A stretch of 64,000 nt of DNA from Burkholderia sp. BCC0506. Its GTDB lineage: Bacteria; Pseudomonadota; Gammaproteobacteria; Burkholderiales; Burkholderiaceae. Shown piece by piece: positions 8,598 to 15,529 of this stretch. The stretch spans positions 248,001 through 312,000 of the forward strand of contig NZ_CADFEN010000003.1 of assembly GCF_902833145.1 (NCBI RefSeq), written 5' to 3'. Both the position numbers and the translations under genes were made by a program. Within the stretch, counting starts at the first letter, position 1, and each line of letters opens with the position of its first letter. The notes under the pieces were generated by a model that saw only the letters and a program-made list of their open reading frames with translations, was not told the origin of the DNA and searched no databases.

Positions 8598-8616
8598 CGG
8601 CGGGCCTAAACGACCG

Positions 8617-8793
8617 TTACTGCACGGGTTTCGGCGACGGCGCGTCGAGCATCGACGGCGGCGTCATGTCGGTCGGCACGCCGTGATAGTCGGCCGGGTC
8701 TTCCGGCGGGTGGCCGCGGCGCGCCTGGCGGGGATCGCTGCTGCAGGCGGCGAGAAGGGATGCGGCCAGCACGGCCACCATCAAACGGGTCAT
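8617..8793 (-). CDS. Small lipoprotein
   Basis: A 58-residue precursor with a short signal peptide and a clear lipobox (LLAACSS near residue 15), leaving a proline-rich mature part of about 42 residues (DYHGVPTDMTPPSMLD). The ATG giving MTRLMVAVL is chosen because it starts the signal peptide. It lies tail to tail with the MATE gene. No family recognised; small Pro-rich lipoproteins of this sort are common in Burkholderiales and their roles are mostly unknown. Confidence 0.7.
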   Translation of the reverse strand: MTRLMVAVLAASLLAACSSDPRQARRGHPPEDPADYHGVPTDMTPPSMLDAPSPKPVQ

Positions 8794-8929
8794 CAGGCAA
8801 GGCTCCGGAAAACGGCGCGCCCATCGCACGCCGGGACCGCGCCGAGTCTAGCGGAAATCCGGTTTCAGGGTTGTGCCGCGCATGTCCTACTATGTACGCA
8901 TGGCGCTGTGCCGTTGAAAGGAGGCTGCC

Positions 8930-9100
8930 ATGTCGTCTGAGGAAATTGCGGGCCTGATCGGCCTGTTCATCGGCCTGATGGTGCTGGTCGCGCTGTCGTA
9001 CTTCGAGTCGCGCGAATACAAGCGCAGCCACGGCGGCGAAGGGATGATCCACCACTGGATGGCGGAACACCACCTGCTCGACTGGCGGCGCAAGCACTGA
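8930..9100 (+). CDS. 56-residue membrane protein with His-rich tail
   Basis: A short gene behind a near-perfect ribosome-binding site (AAAGGAGG, seven bases before ATG). The product starts MSSEEIAGLIGLFIGLMVLVAL, one membrane helix, followed by a soluble tail rich in charged residues and histidines (HHWMAEHH and RRKH). No family is recognised. The cluster of five histidines in the tail could bind a metal or haem, which is speculation. The strong ribosome-binding site is the main evidence that it is real. Confidence 0.68.
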   Translation: MSSEEIAGLIGLFIGLMVLVALSYFESREYKRSHGGEGMIHHWMAEHHLLDWRRKH

Positions 9101-9218
9101 GCGCCGCTGCCGTCCGGCCCTCCCCGGGCCGTCGCGGACGTGCCGCGCAGCGGCATGGTGGGGTCATGTACCGCCGAAATTATCAGGGCCCGATACGCAC
9201 ACATCGACCGGAGACATG

Positions 9219-9254
9219 AACGCCGTCGCGCGGCAGCTGCCGCGCGACGGCGTT
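9219..9254. terminator. 36-bp perfect palindrome, probable bidirectional terminator
   Basis: Bases form two 18-bp arms (AACGCCGTCGCGCGGCAG and its exact complement) without a spacer, between the small gene ending at 9,100 and the end of olsB. The plus-strand exit is T-rich (GTTTGTTTG), so it can end plus-strand transcripts and perhaps olsB from the other side. Confidence 0.65.
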
Positions 9255-9298
9255 TGTTTGCGTGCGCCCCTCAGGAGGTGCGACGCGACGCAGACCGC

Positions 9299-10105
9299 TC
9301 AGCCGAGGAAGTGGCGAGCGTAGCGCGCGTTGATGTCCGACAGGCGGAACAGCGTCAGGAAATCCGCGCAGTTGAAGTCGGGATCCCAGGCCGGCGCGCC
9401 GCAAATCTTCGCGCCGAGACGCAGGTAACCCTTGATCAGCGGCGGCGGCGCGACGACGGTGCCCGTCTGCAGCTCGTCGACCGGCAGCGCCGTGTGCGGG
9501 AACGCGCGGTATTCGGGTGCCGTCAGCGAACCCGCCGACAGCGACTGGTACAGGTTCGCCGCGTAGTGGCCGCCGTCGGCCATCGACACGCTCGCGCAGC
9601 CGAGCATCGTCTCGTAGCCGTTCTGCATCATGTACGCGCCCAGGCCGCCCCACAGCGCCATGATGACGGCGCCGCTGCGGTAGTCGCTATGCACGCACGA
9701 GCGGCCGACCTCGACCATCTTGCCGCGCAGGTGCGTGAGACGCGACAGGTCGAATTCGCCTTCGGCGTACAGGCGACCGACACGCGCCGCCTGGTGCGGC
9801 GGCAGCACGCGGTACGTGCCGACGACTTTCAGCGTATCGAGATCGCGGACCAGCAGATGGTCGCAATATGCATCGAACGGATCGACGTCGAGACCGGAAG
9901 GGCCGCTGACCTGCGCGCCCATCTCTTCGGCGAACACGCTGTAGCGCAGGCGCTGGGCTTCGCGCAGCTCGTCTTCCGTGCGCGCCCATGCGGCGCGCAG
10001 GCGATACTCCGATGTGACGGTTTCACTGGCGCGCGGCAGATGGCGCCGCGACGTGTCGAGGGGCAGCGAGGCAAAAGGGAGCGTAGGCGTCGGCAGTTCT
10101 CGCAT
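9299..10105 (-). CDS. olsB: Ornithine-lipid N-acyltransferase OlsB (GNAT fold)
   Basis: OlsB transfers a 3-hydroxyacyl chain from acyl carrier protein to ornithine, the first step of ornithine-lipid synthesis, membrane lipids that rise under phosphate limitation. The 268-residue protein has the GNAT-like acyltransferase layout: AQRLRYSVFAEEMGAQ near residue 60, DPFDAYCDHLLVRD, then VGTYRVLPP, and EVGRSCVHSDYRSGAVI, all typical of the OlsB/hemolysin-like family. The start giving MRELPTPTLP is preferred over the upstream extension. No olsA acyltransferase is adjacent. Its nearness to the pst-pho region is suggestive but no Pho box was seen before it. Confidence 0.82.
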   Translation of the reverse strand: MRELPTPTLPFASLPLDTSRRHLPRASETVTSEYRLRAAWARTEDELREAQRLRYSVFAEEMGAQVSGPSGLDVDPFDAYCDHLLVRDLDTLKVVGTYRVLPPHQAARVGRLYAEGEFDLSRLTHLRGKMVEVGRSCVHSDYRSGAVIMALWGGLGAYMMQNGYETMLGCASVSMADGGHYAANLYQSLSAGSLTAPEYRAFPHTALPVDELQTGTVVAPPPLIKGYLRLGAKICGAPAWDPDFNCADFLTLFRLSDINARYARHFLG

Positions 10106-10275
10106 TAGGCTTTCCTGGTCGTAAGGAATAGGACGACATGCCCGCCAATGTAGTAATCGGCCGTGACCGTTATGTGGCACGACCGTGTCCTTTCAATGAC
10201 GTGTCGCCGAATTGACTTTAGCAGAAAGCTTGCGAAACCGTATGAGCAATCCCTTCGAACCTGTCCGGACGGGCC

Positions 10276-10740
10276 TTACACCACCAGTTCGGGCGTCAGT
10301 ACCGCCCGCAGCACGGCCTGCCGGCTGCCATCGCGCGTGCGGCTCGCCAGCCACACGATCCCACCCTTCTTGACGCTCCAGCTGTCGTCGCCGCCGGCGA
10401 CCAGTTGCGCGGCGACGCTGCCGAGCGTCGGCTGGTGGCCGACGATCACGACCGTCGGCGCGATGCCTTCCGGCCAGCCGGCCGCCGCCAGCACGTCGTC
10501 GACGCTGCCGCCCGGGGCGAGCGCGTCGACGGTCCGGTACTGGTCGGTCAGCGCTTCGACGGTCTGTACGGTGCGTGCCGCCGGGCTCGCGAGGATCACG
10601 GTATTCGTCTCGAGCCGGCCGCGCAGCCATTTGGCCATCGCCTGCGCGTCCTTGCGACCGCGCACGGTCAGCTGGCGCGCGAGATCGCTCGTCGCGTAGT
10701 CTTCGGCTTCCGCATGGCGCCACAGGATCAGGTTCATCAT
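10276..10740 (-). CDS. sixA: SixA-like phosphohistidine phosphatase
   Basis: Histidine-phosphatase superfamily protein of 154 residues, the size of SixA, which dephosphorylates phosphohistidine on signalling or phosphotransfer proteins. The RHG-type motif is LWRHAEAED at the N terminus, and the second catalytic histidine lies in VIVGHQPTLGS. The start at ATG 10,740 follows AAGGAG by six bases; a second ATG lies right after it. Longer in-frame sequence upstream covers the ribosome-binding site and is rejected. The target histidine protein is unknown. Confidence 0.82.
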   Translation of the reverse strand: MMNLILWRHAEAEDYATSDLARQLTVRGRKDAQAMAKWLRGRLETNTVILASPAARTVQTVEALTDQYRTVDALAPGGSVDDVLAAAGWPEGIAPTVVIVGHQPTLGSVAAQLVAGGDDSWSVKKGGIVWLASRTRDGSRQAVLRAVLTPELVV

Positions 10741-10860
10741 GAGGTTCTCCTTGCTTCGGCGGGCGCCCTCGCGCGCATGCGCGAGGGCCGGCCGATCGTC
10801 CTGTGAATTGTCGCAAATCGCGGCCCGCTCGCCGCCGCGGCATTTACCCGCATATCGTGA

Positions 10861-10890
10861 TTGACCGATTCGGTCATTCGACGTTATTAT
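10861..10890 (+). promoter_or_regulatory. Sigma70-type promoter of tRNA-Pro
   Basis: A -35 box TTGACC and a -10 box TATTAT are separated by 18 bases, ending 11 bases before the mature tRNA start. Confidence 0.7.
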
Positions 10891-10901
10891 CTTTGGCTCG
10901 T

Positions 10902-10978
10902 CGGAGCGTAGCGCAGCCTGGTAGCGCATCTGATTTGGGATCAGAGGGTCGAAGGTTCGAATCCTTTCGCTCCGACCA
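10902..10978 (+). tRNA. tRNA-Pro (anticodon UGG)
   Basis: A complete 77-base cloverleaf with encoded CCA: acceptor CGGAGCG/CGCTCCG, D arm GCGC/GCGC, anticodon stem TCTGA/TCAGA around TTTGGGA (anticodon TGG) and T arm GAAGG-TTCGAAT-CCTTT. Its 3' end faces the T6SS effector island. Confidence 0.97.
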
Positions 10979-10986
10979 AAGGAATC

Positions 10987-11015
10987 AAGGGGTTAGCTGA
11001 TGCTAACCCCTTTTT
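10987..11015 (+). terminator. Rho-independent terminator of tRNA-Pro
   Basis: An 11-bp perfect stem (AAGGGGTTAGC / GCTAACCCCTT) with the loop TGAT is followed by a T run, eight bases after the tRNA end. Confidence 0.9.
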
Positions 11016-11476
11016 CTTTGCCGCAATGCCAAGCCGTTGCTACTATTTTGCGACCATCTGGGGCGACTTTCATAAGGATCATAGGGACCTGCGCCCGATG
11101 GCAGTCCGTCTCATCCCCGCCCAGCACCGTCTTTTCATCCCCGCACTGACTGGTGCGACGCCGCACAATATCCCCCAGCGTTCCTTCCATCTGGTCTTGG
11201 GAACTCCTTCGGCGCAATAACGAGTACGCACAAAACCACGTCCGGTATCCGCTCTTTCGAGATTGACTATCGAGTCGGAGCAGACAAATTGCCACGGCAA
11301 ACAACTGGCAATCTGTACTTCGAAGCGCAACAATCCGAGTAGGCTCCGCCCCCTCACACACCAAGATATGCAGAATGAGCGGATTGCCATCAACACGAAG
11401 CCCAACTGACCAATCCGCTCTTGCCCCTTCAGAGTTTCCACATGCCAGCCCCGCCTCAATACATCGCCGGCGGTCG
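11016..11476. other. Gene-poor stretch after PAAR, probable decayed sequence
   Basis: About 460 bases downstream of the PAAR gene hold no convincing gene. Minus-strand frames stay open for about 130 codons in two phases (for example from ATG at 11,480, which overlaps the PAAR stop), but their predicted products are rich in Cys, Trp and Arg and show no recognisable motif. The base composition is as low-GC as the T6SS island. The place after PAAR is where an immunity or toxin gene often lies, so this may be the remains of one. Confidence 0.4.
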
Positions 11477-11764
11477 TCATACGTCGACCGACATGACCTG
11501 TTGTGAAGCAACGAGCTTCGGTGGCGGAGTGCACTTGCAAATACACAGGTCATCACTCAGCGCGACGCGCCGTCCGTCCGGCCCCGTCATTGGAAGTCGT
11601 GGACCGGCGCATTGAATCTTGCCGATCGATTTGCAGGCTGGGCAAATTACGTCGTCATCTTCGTGCGCGATATGCCTGCCGTCCAATTCAAACTGTGTTG
11701 CCTTCACGCGAACGGTTCCCGCCACGGTCGTATGATCGCCATCGAGAATCAAGTATCGGGTCAT
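11477..11764 (-). CDS. PAAR-repeat T6SS spike-tip protein
   Basis: PAAR proteins cap the VgrG trimer and sharpen the T6SS puncturing device, and often link cargo to it. This 95-residue protein has the PAAR-type repeats around GDHTTVAGTVRVKATQF, a zinc-site-like cysteine/histidine set (VICPACKSIGKIQCAGPR) and the closing DGRRVALSDDLCICKCTPPP. It is little more than the tip domain, with no C-terminal toxin. A ribosome-binding site GGAGG lies nine bases before the ATG. It is the last recognisable gene of the vgrG operon, so it probably tips this VgrG. Confidence 0.85.
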   Translation of the reverse strand: MTRYLILDGDHTTVAGTVRVKATQFELDGRHIAHEDDDVICPACKSIGKIQCAGPRLPMTGPDGRRVALSDDLCICKCTPPPKLVASQQVMSVDV

Positions 11765-11816
11765 TTGCCGTTGCCTCCGTCACATCCCCAAACGGACGAA
11801 TACAGGTGTGCTATCT

Positions 11817-12140
11817 TCACCACGAAATCAGCCATGCGGAGCCAAGCCTCCGATTAAAAAAAGCCAATCTCGCCATCCCGACGCCCACGCACCAGCCCAC
11901 CAGAAGAGGACCGATTTCACCCGTGTACTCGCGGTCGTACTTCCAAGCTGCGACGAATAGCAACGGCACTGGTACGCCGATCATCCCGAACATTTTGGGC
12001 CAATCGGCATACGGAGCGAATACGTGAAGCGCACTGCTCACTAGGACCCAGCACGGCAGCCCAACGACGAACAGCAACCAGCCGAGCCCTATCAACGTCA
12101 CGGGGTGCGCACGTCTCTTCGCTTCATTCGGTTGGTTCAC
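11817..12140 (-). CDS. Small three-helix membrane protein of the vgrG operon
   Basis: A 107-residue protein with hydrophobic segments at roughly LIGLGWLLFVVGLPCWVL, FGMIGVPVPLLFVAAW and IGPLLVGWCVGVGMARL. The GTG at 12,140 is preferred because AAGGAAG lies about ten bases upstream; an alternative TTG at 12,212 would overlap the stop of the Sel1 gene but has no ribosome-binding site. It lies between the Sel1 lipoprotein and PAAR, so it could be a second immunity factor acting at the inner membrane, which is inference from position. No family recognised. Confidence 0.6.
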   Translation of the reverse strand: MNQPNEAKRRAHPVTLIGLGWLLFVVGLPCWVLVSSALHVFAPYADWPKMFGMIGVPVPLLFVAAWKYDREYTGEIGPLLVGWCVGVGMARLAFFNRRLGSAWLISW

Positions 12141-12208
12141 GTCGAGCGATCTTCCTTGTCGATTACGAAAGAGGTCATCCGCTTGTAGCCCTCCAACGAG
12201 GAACTGGG

Positions 12209-13516
12209 TCAAGATTGATCAAGGTATGCAACGAGTTCCCAGGCAACAGGCGCCATGCGCTGACGTGTACCCAGCATGCTGTCGAGGACCGCTAGCCGTC
12301 GAGGCTCGTGCACGACGACGGAAGGCAACGCATCACCCTTAAGAAACCTGCGTTTCGCATCACCAATCTGACCGGCATCCAGTTTCGCGCACCATACGCC
12401 ATCTTCAGGGCATTGCTGACCCGTGTGTGCGACGGTGCCTAATGGCAGACGTGCCGGAACGGTCCGCTGCTGATCTTGTTGCGAAGTCGTCTCGGTTTTC
12501 CCTTCCAGCGGCAAGCCGGTTTTCGGATCAAGATTTTGGGCCTTCGCCATCTCATTGATCATCTCGTCCGAAGGCTTCGGTGGCGGGACAGCGGCGTCCT
12601 GTTCCTTCTGCCATTGGAATGTGCCATCCCACGGCAGAAGCTTCGCCGGCGGAAGGGGCACGATCTTGTCGATGTCTGGAACCTTGGGATTGCGGCCTTC
12701 GTTACCATCGATAAACTTGCCGATCAACGCGTAGCGGCGTGATCGCTCCGCATCACTTGGAAGCGACAGATATGAAAGTCGATCAGACGGAGCGGGGCCC
12801 TTGAACCCGTTTTCGAGTGCCAAAGCCGCTTGGGCGTTGCCTGCTGCTACCCCTTTTTGAAAAGCATCAACCGCTTCGCTATACGATGCGTTGTTCTTCA
12901 AATTAATTCCCAATGCATTGGCCGCCTCACCGTACCCTTGGTCAGTCGCACACCGACGCATTTGGCGCGCAATATCCGGGGCCTTGTCATGAGGGGCCAG
13001 CAACTCGGCGACATACGTCTGCGCTTCCGGGTTGCCGAGATCGGCGGCCTTCCGGAAATAACGCAGCGCCAGCTCGGCATCTTGTCCCAATCCATACCCT
13101 GTTTCGAGATAGTGTCCGATGTCGTAGTACCCCGATGGAACGCCTTGTTGGATCAATCGCACGGCAAGCGCCACCGTTTCCTTCGGTGCGTCGGGTGATT
13201 CGGCCAAACCGTCAGAAATCAGCGACTGAAGATTCTGGTTAGCCTTGTAGTGACCGTATGCCGCCGCAATCCGGTAATAGCGCGCAACCTCGTTGAAGTC
13301 CTTTGGACCATCCTGCTTTTCCAAAAAGCGTGCGTAGAGGAACAGATTGTCTGCCTGCGGATCCAGCGACGGCAAATGATCGGCCTGCTGCGTGCAGGTA
13401 AAGGCGAGATTCGCACGCACGGCGCTCATGTCGGGCAATGAGGTCACTGACACTTCCTTCTTAGTGCAAGCGCTGGCTACTAGAGCAAGCGCAATGATGG
13501 TGGCGTATCGGTTCAT
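12209..13516 (-). CDS. Sel1-repeat lipoprotein, probable immunity to Tle5
   Basis: A 435-residue periplasmic lipoprotein: signal peptide ending in the lipobox LVASACT, then helical Sel1/TPR-like repeats over residues about 50-210 (such as ALRYFRKAADLGNPEAQTYV and AVDAFQKGVAAGNAQAALAL), then a proline/lysine-rich linker and a C-terminal segment with CPEDGVWCAKLDAGQ. The immunity proteins of Pseudomonas phospholipase D effectors are also Sel1-type periplasmic proteins. The gene starts four bases after the PLD gene ends, the standard effector-immunity arrangement. It should bind and block the neighbouring lipase in the periplasm; this is inference from family and position. Confidence 0.82.
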   Translation of the reverse strand: MNRYATIIALALVASACTKKEVSVTSLPDMSAVRANLAFTCTQQADHLPSLDPQADNLFLYARFLEKQDGPKDFNEVARYYRIAAAYGHYKANQNLQSLISDGLAESPDAPKETVALAVRLIQQGVPSGYYDIGHYLETGYGLGQDAELALRYFRKAADLGNPEAQTYVAELLAPHDKAPDIARQMRRCATDQGYGEAANALGINLKNNASYSEAVDAFQKGVAAGNAQAALALENGFKGPAPSDRLSYLSLPSDAERSRRYALIGKFIDGNEGRNPKVPDIDKIVPLPPAKLLPWDGTFQWQKEQDAAVPPPKPSDEMINEMAKAQNLDPKTGLPLEGKTETTSQQDQQRTVPARLPLGTVAHTGQQCPEDGVWCAKLDAGQIGDAKRRFLKGDALPSVVVHEPRRLAVLDSMLGTRQRMAPVAWELVAYLDQS

Positions 13517-13519
13517 GAA

Positions 13520-15526
13520 TCAGTCAGAACGGGTAATCTTGTTCGAAGTACGCATAAAGCCGACTAGCGAGGCAGCAGGGGACTGGTTGCCAGCCCTCTG
13601 AAAATCGGCGTTGTTGTTGATCAGAAGCTCCCAGTTCTTATACGCCTCTTGAGGATCATCCTGTGCCCCCTTCCCACCAGTGTGCAGATTCCACAACTGT
13701 TGCCTCAATCGCTTCGTCACATCGCCGTGTTCGTGGCAGATGTTCAGTTCGCTGTCCGCTTCCATGCTTCGCGTGTTGATGTTCGCCGATCCGATGGTGG
13801 TGAACGTGTCGTCAACCGTCATCAGCTTGGCATGTACGTACACCGGCTCCCATTTTCCCGGCGGCGAATCCGGCGCAACCAGCGTACAGACATGCACTTT
13901 GAGCCCCGGATATTCACGGTTCATCACCGGGTGCACCGGCCCCTTCATTTCCGATTCGATCCCGGCTCGCTGCGCCTTCAGTTGATCGACCTTCTGCTTA
14001 GCCTGCGCGACGGCCTGCGTGGTCGCTGGCGTATTCGCCATGCCCTGCATCTGAAGCGCGCCGAGGTATTCCTGCCCCGCGTCCTGCTGTTTGCTCACCA
14101 CGTCAGCAAATTGCTTTCTCAGGTCAGATTGGCGATCGCTTTCCTGCAAGATCGCTCCCACGCCCGGCATCGATTTCGCCTGTCCCAATGCATCAAGCAT
14201 CCGATACGTGTTAAGCGTTCCCGTACTCACCGCTGCGTCGGTGGAGTTCGTGATGACGAACAGATACACCATGCCGTGCTTGCCGGAATCTCGCCCCCAC
14301 TTCAGTTGCTGCGCCGCCACTGTCTTGATCTTCTCTGCGAGCGGCACCCATCGGAAATACTGGTTTTCGATGAAGACATGCTGCGTCACGTTATTGACAG
14401 CTTGAAGATACAGCGTCTCAATGTCGCGCTTCCCCTTCTGCGATTGCGTGCGCAGTATCTGCGACATGACCGGCGTGTCGCCACCGGGATCGACTCTGAC
14501 CTTCAGTCGCGTGTGCAGCCCCTTGCGTTTCTCCGCCAGCGCCTGACCGGTCGCATCGTCCCATGCCTGACAGAAATTGTCGTTCAGGTAGCGCAACGTT
14601 GGCCCCGTGACCCACGCCGAAATATCCTGCCACGGCGAAAGCCCATTTCGGCCTGTCGTCGGCGTCTTGCGCACGTAGCTATGGTCGTTCGTGTCCCAGT
14701 ACTGGTCGAGCATGTTATGCCCCATGACGAAGCCACGCGCGTTCTCCGGGTCTTCGTAATCGACGAGTACCATCTTCTGATGATGCGTCGGCTCGGCCAG
14801 TCCCATTGATGCACTGTTCTGCGCGCGCGTCATCACATCGCGGTCCCGATCCTTTCCATGCCAGAACGTATGCCACGCGATTTCGGCACGATTGACTGCG
14901 CTGAAACCGCGTGTCGCGAAGTCGATGTTTTTGAATGCTTCCTTTTGGTACAACGCGCCCTTGGCCGCAATATACACATCACGCGGCCCTGCCGGTAAGT
15001 TGAGCGTAACATTGTGCAGGTTCGCGCGCCGGTACCATTCCTCGTCGATCTTGCGTTGCTGATCGGTTTGGTAGTCGCGCGACATCATCGAGAACTTTTC
15101 ATAGGCGGAATCCGGCAACCGTTGCTTAACATCCGTAGCGATGTCGTTGCCGGGCATATTGTTCTCGCTGAGTTCCGACACAAACGCGGGATCACGCCAG
15201 ACCAACAATCGCACCTTGACGCCAGCTTCGCCCTTCTGGCGCAGCAATTCCCCAATGCCGATCCCTTGGCCGTCACGCTTGAACATCATTGAGGGCTGGA
15301 AACCCCAGCAGATGATATCGATGGAGTGTCGCGCCTTCGCAATCTGCTCGTATACGTGACCGAATGCTTCCTCGCCATTCACAAGCGGACGAAAGGTCGC
15401 GGCAGCGGGGCTGTATTCGGTCTTTTGCACGAACCAGCGGAAGGTGACGGTTCCGCTGTTTGTGCGGTTCAGCGCGATGGGCGTCGTTGCGACAAAGACA
15501 TCCGAAGCGGGTGAGTTGTTTGCCAT
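13520..15526 (-). CDS. tle5: T6SS phospholipase D effector (Tle5 family)
   Basis: A 668-residue phospholipase D with two complete HKD motifs: H249-x-K251-x4-D256 (THHQKMVLVDYED) and H565-x-K567-x4-D572 (VHAKLMTVDD), the second followed by GSANINTRSMEADSEL. Tle5 enzymes are delivered into rival cells, where they cut phosphatidylethanolamine in the membrane; some also act on host cells. No signal peptide is present, as expected for a T6SS cargo. The gene starts four bases after the vgrG stop and is followed by the Sel1 lipoprotein, so VgrG is its likely carrier. Both active sites look intact. Confidence 0.9.
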   Translation of the reverse strand: MANNSPASDVFVATTPIALNRTNSGTVTFRWFVQKTEYSPAAATFRPLVNGEEAFGHVYEQIAKARHSIDIICWGFQPSMMFKRDGQGIGIGELLRQKGEAGVKVRLLVWRDPAFVSELSENNMPGNDIATDVKQRLPDSAYEKFSMMSRDYQTDQQRKIDEEWYRRANLHNVTLNLPAGPRDVYIAAKGALYQKEAFKNIDFATRGFSAVNRAEIAWHTFWHGKDRDRDVMTRAQNSASMGLAEPTHHQKMVLVDYEDPENARGFVMGHNMLDQYWDTNDHSYVRKTPTTGRNGLSPWQDISAWVTGPTLRYLNDNFCQAWDDATGQALAEKRKGLHTRLKVRVDPGGDTPVMSQILRTQSQKGKRDIETLYLQAVNNVTQHVFIENQYFRWVPLAEKIKTVAAQQLKWGRDSGKHGMVYLFVITNSTDAAVSTGTLNTYRMLDALGQAKSMPGVGAILQESDRQSDLRKQFADVVSKQQDAGQEYLGALQMQGMANTPATTQAVAQAKQKVDQLKAQRAGIESEMKGPVHPVMNREYPGLKVHVCTLVAPDSPPGKWEPVYVHAKLMTVDDTFTTIGSANINTRSMEADSELNICHEHGDVTKRLRQQLWNLHTGGKGAQDDPQEAYKNWELLINNNADFQRAGNQSPAASLVGFMRTSNKITRSD

Positions 15527-15529
15527 GAA

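Noticed and set aside
9219-9254. 36-bp palindrome considered as a small mobile repeat
   Set aside because: It lies between gene ends, has a T-rich exit and no flanking duplication; a terminator explains it.
11079-11480. Minus-strand frame starting in the PAAR stop considered as an immunity gene
   Set aside because: The product is rich in Cys, Trp and Arg with no helix or sheet pattern, and there is no ribosome-binding site; kept only as possible decay.
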